Assembly (NCBI GenBank): GCA_905250125.1
Contig: CAJNOL010000152.1
Span: 8,200 to 72,199 of the forward strand
Direction of reading: 5' to 3'
DNA from: Rotaria sordida
Lineage: Eukaryota; Rotifera; Eurotatoria; Philodinida; Philodinidae
Length of the DNA: 64,000 bases
Part shown: piece after piece, positions 37,561 to 48,771 of the stretch
How positions within the stretch are numbered: position 1 is the first letter of the stretch
Layout of the letters: every line of letters begins with the position of its first letter
The notes under the pieces: generated by a model
What the model saw: only the letters and a program-made list of their open reading frames with translations
What the model was told of the DNA's origin: nothing
Databases searched by the model: none
Program-made: the position numbers and the translations under genes

Positions 37561-37710
37561 CATTCGATGTCTTATAGTAAATGTTTTATTTGTAATTCGA
37601 ATATTTTGATGAACATAATTTTGTATTCGAAGTTTTGAATTTTTGTTTAACATAGTATTTTTGCATTTTGAAATTTGTTTAACAGAACGATTTACTGATG
37701 ATGAAAACAT
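37561..37710 (-). CDS. candidate first exon A of the calmodulin-like gene
   Basis: An ATG and 50 codons, rich in Lys, Arg and Asn, ending at donor GTAAGC in phase 0. An in-frame TAG, part of a possible acceptor TTTATAG, directly precedes the ATG. It is the most distal candidate, 422 bases from the divergent NMDA receptor start. Confidence 0.5.
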
Positions 37711-38132
37711 CTATAAATATAATAATAAGATTAAAATATTTCTTGATTAAATTTATCATAATTTAATTAGAATCATTGATATATTATATGTACACTTAAC
37801 AAACATGTGAATTACCATTTGTATTTAACATAAATGATTATTCAAATAGCTAATTTTCCTTGTACAATTCAGATTTAGTGCTTCATAAGACTTGCACTTC
37901 GAAAATTAGCTTATAAACTAACTTGTCTATCTTTTGTTTTTCTGCGACATCTTCTATCAATATTTCCCAATAACGGAATTTCCTAATCGTCTATTACTAA
38001 CCATTCGAGCAAACAAACAAGTTTTTTCATTACTTTCGCTCTTCATTGCAAGAGAAAAGAAAAAAAAAGATAGAGAAAGAATTATTTTTTCCTCATCTAG
38101 ACATTATTATAAAACAACATTGACTTGTCACA
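37711..38132. other. divergent promoter region, calmodulin-like and NMDA receptor genes
   Basis: Only 422 bases separate the outermost candidate start of the calmodulin-like gene (minus) from the GluN1-like start (plus), so control regions may be shared. TTATAAAAC at 38107-38115 is too close to the ATG to be its TATA box. No other motif was recognised. Confidence 0.45.
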
Positions 38133-41100
38133 ATGACTTTATTATGGTATCTTTGTATATTTTTCATCTATTTTTCTTTTGTTAAACTTAAAATAACAAA
38201 TATAAATATTACTAATATTATATCAACAAGATCATCAGATAGATTAGAAATTGATAATTCTACAAGAAAATTACCACATGTTACAATATTAGGTGCACTA
38301 ATAAATAATGAACATATCAAAATACTTCAAAATACTAGTATAGATTCAAATAAAGATTTAAATATTTCATCACAATCATTTATTCTTAATTCAAATCCAT
38401 TATTAACCATGTTAGATTTATGTGAAATTGGTAATACATCAAATGCAAAAGTAATTATTGCTGGTCATATGATTGACGATAATAATGATGATGATGATTT
38501 AACATTAAATGCTATATCATATGTATCAAATTTTTATCATATACCTCTTATAACAATAACATCAAGAGAAAATATTCTTTCCGATAAAGTAAACAACTAA
38601 TAGAAGAAAATTAATGGGTTGAATAAAAAATTCTTTTGTGTTTATTTAACTTTAGGCATTACATGATTTTATTATACGATTAGCACCACCATATTTATAT
38701 GAAGCTGATGCTTGGTTTAGTATAATTCAAAAATTAAAATATACAAAAGTTGTATTAATTTATAGTCAAGAAGAAGAAAGTCGAATGGTTGCATCAAGAT
38801 TTCAAATGCTTACAGATGATTCAGATATTCAAGTAAACTTTGTTGTAATGTTTAATGAGAGAAAATTGTCAACTGATCAATCACTTTCCCAATAAAAACT
38901 AATGGATTGTAAGCTATCGACTATGCATCATACTCTGAATAAATCTCCTTAGATCTTTATATGTTGGTTTTCGAGACAAACAAAAAATATTGTCAAAATC
39001 GTTCAGATTCTAGAGCAGATGAAGTTTTTCTAAAACTGAATTTTGAATATCATCTTGAAGATTTTCACATTGAAATATTGATATATGTATATCTGTTGTA
39101 TCAATTAACATCATCGTATTTTCTGCAAACAAAAAATAATTTGAAATAAAGAAAGTTATTAGTTTCTAGATAATTCGATATGCTCTATAATCTAAACAGA
39201 TTTTTAGAAAAATTTGGAGAAAAGCTTGTTAGTCCGAAACACCTGTCTATGAAGGTCTAAGCGAATTTATTTGAAATCAGCATAGTTGATAGCTTAAAAT
39301 CTATTAGCTTTCGGTGATAAAGTCATTGATTAGTTGAAAATATTCTCTCATAAAATATGTTTATTGTAAAATTTTTTCTCATTAGCAATGAATAATAAAA
39401 GAATTGATCATATTAGTATAATGTCAAACATCTAATGAACATTGATAGAATGAGTTTGACATAAAGATGAAAATATGCAAATTGCATTGGATGTTTTTTG
39501 AATGTCTTGTCATTTGTGTCGGAAGAAAGTCAAGAGATAATTTCATAAAAACTAGTAATTTCATTTTAAGTCAAACAGGCCTAGCTCGAGGCAGTCAACA
39601 TTGAGGAATCATCGTAAGCTTTTGGGAGTTTAAAGAGTTCTTTTTAAGAGAACGTACGAAAAATTTTTCATGGTCAAATTTGAACATAAGATACTTTAAA
39701 GTAGTCGAAGTTACTGTATATAATTTTTTTTCTTTTGGCGGAATAATCATAAAATTTCCTTTTCAATATATAAATCTAGAGGCGTAACTCAGTACTAGAG
39801 GCAGGGAGATAGAGCAGTTCAGTGCCGGAAAAAAGGGTACTATATGGATGTTTTGGAAAGTGGGGGGAGGCCTTACGTTCCTTTAAAAATTTTTTATATC
39901 TAATAGATTGAACGAATAGAAGAATATACTTTAAATACAAATTTTACATCATTAATATTAAATTTAACAACTGAAGATCGTTTATTAGCACGTGTTTTTA
40001 TTATTCATACAAGGCAAATAATTTTAATTTCATTTTAATAACAAAAAAAAAACAATTGATTATTATTTATAGATATAAAGATATCGATGAATTATTATTA
40101 GCTATTGTACGATTACAAAAATTGGAAAATTTTGTTTGGATTATAAATGAACGTGCATTAAAATCAAATAATTCAGCTTTTTTTGATGGTTAAATTAATT
40201 TAATTGAAAGTTTTTCGTTCTTATTGCATTTCTTTTTTTTTTGTTCAGGTCTTCTTGCTGTTAAATTAAATGATTCATTTAATGAAGAAAATCTTCTTAT
40301 TGATGCGACTCAACTTATTAGAAATACATTTATTAAATTTCTTAATTATACACCTTTATTTTGGTCAGAAAATATGTCCGTTATCGATTGTTTATCAACA
40401 GAACCTTGGATATATGGAAAAGATGTTTATAAGTATGGATAATTTCTTTTTTTTTTTGTTCGTATATATGTAAAATAAATTTTTTGCTTTCTTTTTCCAG
40501 AACATTAGTTAATACAAGTGTTAAACATGGTAAAACAGGTAATATTGAATTTAATGAAGAAGGTGACCGTATTGAATCATTATATAATATAATTAATATT
40601 CAATTTGGACAACAGAAAATTGTTGGCTTTTATCGTTCGAATACAGTGAGTTTCGAATATGATTTATTGATAAGAATGTTTAAAGTGTCTTTAAAAAAAT
40701 GCCTTGAAAAGATTATGTTAGAAAATGATAATGCTAAATTTTAATCCATAGAACTCCTGAGGAAAATTTTGAGTTTCAATGCTTATCTTTTATTAAAATA
40801 CTCAAGCAAGAGAATATATCCAAACATTCTTATGCTTCTAATTTTTTTTGATTCTACTAAAACTATTTATCTTAATAGGATTAGATAAAAAGCTCCAGTA
40901 GAATTCTTATCTTTCTCTTTGATATAGAAGCTTCTTTATACTTGCAAATACTGACTGTATGAACAAATGAGAAAATATAATTACTGATCAGAGCTCTGAA
41001 TAGATTGAGCTAAGCCTAAAATATCGGTCTATGGATTATCAAACTTTGGTTGAGCTTATCTATGTTTTTTTCTGTAAAAGCGATCCAGCTTATCCAGTTA

Positions 41101-44100
41101 TAATTTTTTCTCAAAAAATAATTTGGTTTGCTATGCGGATAAAAGCTATGTAGTACTGAAAACTAATATCTTATAAAATAAATCGCAATTCGTTCGTGAA
41201 TGAGATGACAATATTTTATTGACTAAAAACAAAGTTTATTTTTAATGTGAATAGACAATTTCATAGGTATTAACAATTTACCAATAACACGTCTACATGT
41301 TTAGACAAGATTGAAAAATACCAATGGATGAAATAAACTTATGACTTTTCTATTCGTTGAACTTTAAAGATATATCTGGATTCACATTGTCAAGCACTTA
41401 TAGAACTAAAAAGATTAACAATGAGAAAATTAAGATTTTGTGGATATGAATGGAGGGATTTATATAAGCTAGTTATATTTCTCGGCCTTGTATCCCTATG
41501 CAAACATCTTAGTAATAAATTATGAAGACATCAATTTTATGTCTTTTTTTTTCTTTGTTCTACTTTGTATACATACTAGTTCTTCGTTGCAGAAATGTTT
41601 GAGCCATTGAAAGAGCTATATACAAGTCGTCGGATGACAAAATCAAACAGTCAATTATGATTTGTCTTTTACAGATTTGAGCAAGTACGATTACATACTC
41701 GTAGGCGAGAAAACTCGTACTGGTTCTGCTCTGATCTTTTATTGTCGAATATATATAAATTTTGTCGCTGGTAGAGAATATGGGAAAGATTATTGTACGA
41801 ATATCTTATTTTTATTTTTTTTTGCTCCTAGAGTACTTGTAATACAAGTCGGATGTGTCGAGAAATTGTAAGTATTTTGGTTTAATCATATATAGCATGA
41901 ATATTTTTATTTTCTCTATTATTTGATACTATGCTTGGAGTGTAAGGCGCGTGGCTGAGCTGCCGCCGATTTTTTCGAACAAGTAACAGCCGCCACCGCT
42001 GAGCAACAACAGGTGCAGCTGCTGCGCCACCATTACAATCAAAAGTTTTTGAAAGTTTTAGCCATCGCCATCGATACCTGAATGAGAAAATCGGAAGTTT
42101 TGTTTATCCATTTTCGTTTATGTTTGAGTTGTGAAATCCCTTCTTTATCTTTTCGGTTGTTTATATGTACGAAAAAGTTATACTCTATATCCGGAATAAT
42201 AAAAGTATAACACACTTTTATTAATGTTGATGGTTTTAGTTTTATTAGTATCTGAATCTATCACTCGATATAACGAGTTTTCAGAATTTCAATGAAAATC
42301 ATTTTACTATAATAAAGCCACCAACTGTACTAAAACAATAATTTATTTCCATCACTTGCACAAAATAGCGAATGCAACATTAGAGATGGAACGAATTTAT
42401 TGCAAAATTAACTTCGATAAATTAAAATTTGAACAAATCAATGATAGTTCATCCTCAATCGAAAAAGGATTAACGTTTAGATTTCTACAGGATGTGCAGG
42501 AAATGTGATAAATCTCTTATTAATAATCCATAAAGTGAGAACTCAACAAACCAAAACAACAAATTAGCATATTCTCTCCTTGTTTTCTCTAAATCACTAT
42601 ACAACACGAGCTACAGAATTAAAACAAACAGCTCGAACATGAATCAAAATTAATGTTTTCTACAGATTGTTTGTTCAGTCTCTATCATTAAAAACTAAAA
42701 TGGATAAGTTTTTTATCATCTTGATGTATATATCAATTAACTCTGACCATCCTTAGGGCCACTTGATCTCTTAATATCGGACAAAGTTGTTTAATAATTC
42801 ATTCGTCATCTTCATATTACTTAAATGTAATGTCTTGATTAAACTAACGTATGAAATGCAGTAGTTTCATTTAATTTTTTGAAACTATTAATAATCAGAT
42901 ATTGAATTTAATAGCCATATCTTATCATCTAAAATACTATTCAATCTTAAAATTTTTTACCAACATCATCGATGGGCTCGTCGGTTTACACCTCTAATTA
43001 CGCTAATTTGCAGTGAAAAAAAAGGATTTTTGTTTTGATTTTAATTTATATAGATTGGTAAAACAGAATTAAAACTTAATGAAGAAGAAATTATTTGGCC
43101 TAATGGATTAAATCGAAAACCTGATGGAATTCGTACAAGACGAAATGTTTCGGTTAGAATATTTTATTGCGCTTGTTATTTTTTGTTGATAGTTATTTAT
43201 TATATAGGTTGTTACTATTGCCGAAAAACCTTTTATATTTCTTCGTCCTGGTAATAATTGTGAATTATCATCTGAAGTTTATTGTCCACATAAAAAACTT
43301 AATGGTAATATCTATTGAAATTTTATAATTAGAAATCAATTGCTTTGTTTTATATTAGGTTCAACTGATGAAGAATATGAACCATATTGTTGTTATGGTT
43401 ATTGTATTGATTTATTACAAGAATTATCAAAAAATCTTAGTTTTTTTTATACATTACATCTTGTTGCTGATGGTAAATATGGATCATTTGAAAAAGTAAA
43501 TAAAACTATACGATAAAGAATTGAATAGTTTATAAAATATGTTAAAGAATGAATAATAATCAATATGATAATTTGTTACAAGTTGTAAAACGATAGAGGA
43601 TATCCAATTAAAATAGTTTCGAACGATATAATTAGTTAATATTTTTTATAGGAAGGTGATGATAAACATAAACGTTGGGATGGAATGATTGGTGAATTAT
43701 TAAATTATCAAGCTGATATGATTGTTGCTCCATTAACAATGAATCCTGAACGTGTAGAAGCTATTGAATTTACAAAACCATATAAATATCAAGGTATAAC
43801 AATTCTTGTACGAAAGGTAAATAAAGAAATGAATTTGGATAAGATTTCTATTTATTTAAATAAATATTTAGGATACAAATAAATCACATTTAAAATCATT
43901 TTTACAACCATTTAAAAATGGATTATGGATAATGGTCTTATTATCTGTACATATTATTGCTGTTGTTCTTTATTTACTTGATCGTTTATCACCATTTGGT
44001 CGATTTCATTTTGTACAACAACATGAAAGAAATCCAATAAAGAAAAAAAATACAAAAGGAGATAAACTTAGTTTATCACATGCACTTTGGTTTACATGGG

Positions 44101-47100
44101 GAATTTTATTAAATTCAGGAATTTCAGAAGGTTAAAAAATAAAAGAAACCAACTAGATTTAGTGATCTATCTTACACCTGGATACCATATATGTCATTTT
44201 GTTCAGCAATTTGTGACACATTGAATAGTATATAAGAAATCAAGTATTCCTCAAATTTTGATTTACTGGAGATTCATTGACTGGTCGTAGTTCTTGAGGA
44301 ATGCATATAGTACTCATAGACGTTTTGATCCTTAAGATAAACTTATGCAAATTTTGTTTTTAAATTCAATTCAATACTGTTATATGTACTCTTCAATTTT
44401 CTATAATCAATAATTTTCATCATAGCTTTCTTCATAATTAAAACTGATCTCTTTTCTTAGATCTAGATTACTTCTTGACTATTGCCCATTTTCAAAAAAT
44501 AAGGTGGATGAGTATTTTTCGAATAACTTTTGATAGAAGCAAGATAGACAGTTGCGATTTTCATTGTTGGAAAGAGGAAATGGAAATGCATCGAACTGTA
44601 TATTATGAAATAGTTTGACCTTGGTTTTTTTCAAGGACGTACACTGATGTTTTTGAACACCAACGTGTTCCGTAAGATGAGTAAAATGAATTTTTGAATA
44701 ATCAGGTATCTATTCGAACCAATAACGGAGGATCTATAAAATGGCGCAAGGTCCACACTTCTAGATTTACTCGTTCAGAAGTTATAGATATTCTACTTGA
44801 AATTCTGAGCCGATTCTTCTATTAATTTCTGTGAAAAAAAATCACTTTTTTAAAAAGATTGGTTAAGAAAACTTTACAGAAACCTATAATATATGATTCG
44901 ATGCGTCTTCATCTTTGCTTCTATCAAAATTTATTCAAAAAATACTCATCTACCTTTTTTTTGAAATGGGCAATAGTTGATATTCCAGTGTGTTCAACTC
45001 TGTGCTACAGAATAAGAGAGTACCAAAATGGAACTTTCTCAAAAATTAGACACTATCAAGCTCTATATGTTTCACAAATAAGATCTTTGGGAATACCCAG
45101 GACTCACTGTAAGTTTGCAAGGTTATCCCCTAGAATAGCCTATTTTCCTACATGAAGGAACTGATACATTAACGATATTTTAACAATACTCAACAGTTCT
45201 ATTAAAAATTGTTATGTACCGATAATCAGCTTCGGACCCTTAATGAATGGATATAGATAACTCCTTTATAAACGAAAAAAATAGTTTGGCTTCCATACCT
45301 CTGACGGACGAGTACGAGTATATGGAAAAAATTATTTTTGAAATAAATATGAGATATTTATAGATTCTTATAGAGAGTTTCATGCAAAAAATCACACCTG
45401 GATACTAGGAATAAAAATTTGATAAAAAAATAATAAAAATAACAGATATTCTTTCTGCAACTATATTTTTGTATTTCGCTTCAAGGATCCAGACGCCAAA
45501 GAACTCTTTTCCACTTATAAAGTAGTTAAAGTATCATTAATGTATCGATTCCTTCATATAAAAAAATAGGCTATTCTAGGAGACAATCTTGCAAGTTGAC
45601 AATGAGTACCGGCTGTTCTCAAGGATCTTATCTGTGACACATATAGAGCTTGGTAGTCTGTAGTCTTCGAGGCAGTTTCGTATTGATACTCACTTATTCT
45701 GTAGCACAGAGTTGAACACACTAGAATATCACATAGTCAAGAAATAATCTAGACCTAAAAAAAGAGACCATTTTTAAGTATAAAGAAAGCTACAATGAAA
45801 ACTATTGATTATAGAAAATTGTAGAATATCTATAACTGTATTGAATTGAATTTGAAAACAAAATTTGCATATGTTTATCTTAAGAACCATAATGTCTATA
45901 AGCATTATATGCATTCCTCAAGGATGAGGATTAATCAATGTACCCTAAGCATATCAAAATTTGAAAAAAAAACTCGACATCTTATATACCTTTTGATGCG
46001 ATGCAGATTGCACCACAAAACAATATATATGGTATCCCGGTTTAAGATAAGTCACCAACTCCGGCGGTATCCTTTGATTAATAATATCATATTTCGTTAT
46101 TTTTTTTATTAGGAGTACCAAAAAGTTTTTCAGCTCGTGTACTTGGTATGGTTTGGGCAGGTTTTGCTATGATTATTGTTGCTTCTTATACGGCTAATTT
46201 AGCTGCTTTTCTTGTACTTGATCGACCTGCAGCAAGTATATCAGGAATTAATGATGCTCGAGTAAATTATTTTAATATTGAAAAAAAAATTATTATTATT
46301 TTTTTTTCTTAAATTATTTTCTTTTTCAGTTAAGAAATCCTCAAGATAATTTTACATATGCAACAGTAAAAGGTTCAGCTGTTGATATGTACTTTAAACG
46401 ACAAGTTGGTATGTTAAATCAAATGAAAAAGAAAATATTAGACTTTTGTTTTCTAGAACTTTCAACAACGTATCGAATAATGGAATCAAAAAATTATTTA
46501 TCAGTTGAACAAGCAATATCAGAATTACGAGATGGGTAAAACCATGTTTTTTTTTCACATCAGTCAAATACAACGATAAATTCAGATGTTCTTTTCTCAG
46601 AACAGAGACAATCAAAAAAATCTGAAACTTTTCACACTGAGCGATTTTCATTTAAGCTTGTCTCTATGCAAAGTTTTAAGTCGAAATTCGAAACTAACTT
46701 GTTCTGGTATTTCTGAGGGACATAGCTCATTAGAACCTATATGATGCACATAGTCCAGACTCAAAAACGTTCCTTCATGAATCATAACTTGGACTCACTC
46801 AGCCTTGAATAAATATTTGATTTGTATTTTTTTGAAAAATAATAATTAATTATTTCATTTTTGTGTTTAGAGATTTAAATGCATTTATTTGGGATTCACC
46901 AAGACTTGAATATGAAGCAGCACAAGATTGTAATTTAATTACAGCTGGTGAATTGTTTGGACGATCAAGTTATGGAATTGGATTAAGAAAAAAAGATCCA
47001 TGGATTAATCCATTATCTCATGCTATATTATCACTTCATGAAACAGGTTTTATGGAATTACTTGATTATCAATGGATTTATTCAAACAAGTAAAATAAAT

Positions 47101-47600
47101 TTTTTATTTATTTATTGAATTGGTTTTTTGTTTTCATTTGAAATTTTAGTGACAAACAATGTTCTGATCGTTCATCATCACCAGCGACACTTGAATTTCG
47201 TAATATGCTTGGTAAGTATTTGTTTTTTTCATTTTTGTTCAGTTGATTGATTCTAAATATTCTTCATAGATGTCTTTTTACTTGTTGCTGGTGGAGTAAT
47301 TGTTGGTTTTTTTGTTCTTATTCTTGAAATTATATTTAAAAGACAAAAAGAACGAATACAACGAGAAAATGAAATATCTCAAAAGGTTATGGTTTATTGG
47401 AAAAAAAAAGTCGATGTAAAAATTATTTATAAAAATTTATAGTTTTTTTTTATATTCTGTTTTTTTACTAGAGACGTAATCAACAACGTTCGACAATGTT
47501 TGAATCTGATAATTATGAACAACAAATTCTTCATTCAAATTCTTATTTTCCATTATCTTCAAAACGTATTAACAATCATGTATCATCAAATATATGTTGA
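38133..47600 (+). CDS. GRIN1: NMDA receptor GluN1-type subunit
   Basis: Eighteen exons (38133-38588, 38656-38832, 39907-40013, 40073-40188, 40249-40432, 40501-40645, 43054-43152, 43208-43304, 43359-43495, 43652-43816, 43872-44130, 46113-46261, 46330-46408, 46457-46535, 46871-47089, 47150-47211, 47270-47415, 47472-47600) close in frame to 934 residues, against 938 for human GluN1. In order: a hydrophobic signal peptide, a divergent amino-terminal domain, ligand-binding S1 ([16 protein letters not shown]), M1, the M2 pore loop with the GluN1-type Asn ([12 protein letters not shown]), M3 [16 protein letters not shown]2 ([25 protein letters not shown]), M4 and a short tail. It is the obligatory glycine-binding subunit of a Ca2+-permeable channel. 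Arg523 and Asp732 equivalents are kept; Phe484 and Ser688 equivalents are Tyr and Ala. Introns 2, 6 and 11 are long and carry fold-back insertions. Confidence 0.95.
38848..39365. repeat. fold-back insertion in GluN1 intron 2
   Basis: The arms meet near 39100. GAGAAAATTGTCAACTGATC (38859-38878) matches the reverse complement of the stretch ending at about 39357, and AAGCTATCGACTATGC (38910-38925) pairs with GCATAGTTGATAGCTT (39280-39295). The match continues inward over most of each arm with roughly a quarter of sites changed. No coding sequence was seen. Confidence 0.65.
39779..39870. repeat. dispersed repeat beginning GAGGCGTAACTCAGTA, copy 2
   Basis: This is the second copy of the repeat at 29298-29400, in the same orientation: GAGGCGTAACTCAGTACTAG, GAGGCAGG, then TTCAGTGCCGGAAAAAAGGG. 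It ends just before GluN1 exon 3. Confidence 0.55.
40745..41005. repeat. small fold-back in GluN1 intron 6
   Basis: Diverged inverted arms centre near 40880: GATTCTACTAAAACTATTTA pairs with the reverse complement of GATAAAAAGCTCCAGTAGAA. Weaker pairing continues outward to the exon 6 donor side. The rest of this 2.4-kb intron (40646-43053) has no recognised element apart from a GC-rich islet. Confidence 0.4.
41941..42050. other. GC-rich islet in GluN1 intron 6
   Basis: About 110 bases with many GCC/GCTG triplets (for example GGCTGAGCTGCCGCCG and CAGCCGCCACCGCTGAGC) in very AT-rich surroundings. It has no open frame of note, splice signals or RNA gene. Its origin is unknown. Confidence 0.4.
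44291..45925. repeat. complex fold-back with three nested inverted pairs, GluN1 intron 11
   Basis: Three inverted pairs are arranged X-Y...Y'-Z...Z'-X'. X is 44291-44480 and X' 45732-45922 (GAGGAATGCATATAG against the reverse complement of CTATAAGCATTATATGCATTCCTC). Y is about 44480-44620 and Y' 44865-44975 (GTGGATGAGTATTTTTCGAA against AAAATACTCATCTAC). Z is about 44975-45190 and Z' 45530-45735 (CTGTGCTACAGAATAAG against CTTATTCTGTAGCACAG). Arms are about 75-90% alike by eye. No transposase was seen. A single strand could fold into a three-way junction. Confidence 0.7.
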
Positions 47601-48771
47601 ATCTAAAACACTTATCTGTTCATTAAAACCTATATCATTATTTCTTGCTTTTTCTTTTGATATTCCTCGTACTTCTTTAATCTTCTAAAATGTACAACAC
47701 CATTATGCTTTATTTTGTCATATGGTCATATCAATAATAGATTGGATATATTTAGCTGACGTTGTCATCGATTGTAAAGGTCATTAAGAACGACCAGAAA
47801 ACTATGCTATTGTATAGATTAAACACAAGACGACAAGAAATAAAAAAAAGGAATATGAATATAAGACATGCTACTATTAATGTAGAAGGACATTTCTACT
47901 ATTGAAGAGATATCTATTCTCGTTCTTGGTCAAAGAAATATAGAGAAGAATCATTATTTGACAACATATCCTTCGACTTCATCGACATCTTGTCCTTCTT
48001 CTTCTTCTTCTTCTTCTCTCTTTTCTCTTTTGCCTTTCATCAAGAATAATATCGATCTATACGTAACATCTAACCCCAGAACTGAGCAAGCCAAAATTCT
48101 ACTACGCCGCCGTCTATGCATCATCATCATCATCAACATCATCGTTGGTGTCGTAGTATACTATTTCATGTTCTTTATATATAAGAGTTTGTAAGTAGAC
48201 TGATGCTATCGTTCTGTCGCTCCAGCAAGCTAAATAAGAGAGAATTGTCATAATAGAACGCGATAGCATCTATACATATAAAGATCTTTCATCATCTGGT
48301 CGACTAAGAGAACGTTGGTGGCGACCTCGAATAGCTTCGTTTGTCGCACAAGAGATTTCCAACTCAGTTCTCTTCGATGTCATGAAACTGACTGGCATTA
48401 TATAATTGTTATGAAGCTTGGTTGGGAAATATAGCAAACATTTATCAAGACAAGGAGAGAGAAGATCGGTGAACTACTATCAAAGCAAATAACTATAATA
48501 TACGTACAAGCATACACATGAGGAACTCATTCGTCACGGTAAGTAAAAATTTTATAATTGAGTCACGTTTATTATAAAATACTTGTAATCATTTTACTTA
48601 TTTTATAATCAGATATGAGTCAAATTTTCTCGTCATGCTACGTTTCTTTCTTTTTTTTTGTTTCAATTTATTTAGAGAAATAGATTTGAATATAATGAAG
48701 GCTTTTTTTTTCTTCTTTTTTTCTTTTTTTTAGTAGTTACATTTTCTCTCTCCCTCTCAATTAATATTACA
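47601..48771. other. spacer between the GluN1 and SORBS-type genes
   Basis: 3' UTR followed by DNA with TCT (about 47994-48013) and CAT triplet repeats (about 48117-48142). Both strands are open at 47954-48194, but only as translations of these triplets. The SORBS-type promoter should lie here. Confidence 0.5.
47839..47844 (+). other. candidate polyadenylation signal of the GluN1 gene
   Basis: AATAAA lies 239 bases after the stop and is followed by an A-rich run. It is the first good match downstream of the coding region. Confidence 0.4.

Noticed and set aside
47386-47400. Donor GTTATG after 47385 as the end of GluN1 exon 17
   Set aside because: The downstream donor GTAAAA after 47415 is stronger and keeps VMVYWKKK, which matches the GluN1 C0 region.
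47954-48194. Open frames on both strands with Ser or Met runs
   Set aside because: They are translations of TCT and CAT triplet repeats. No splice sites or conserved motif are present.
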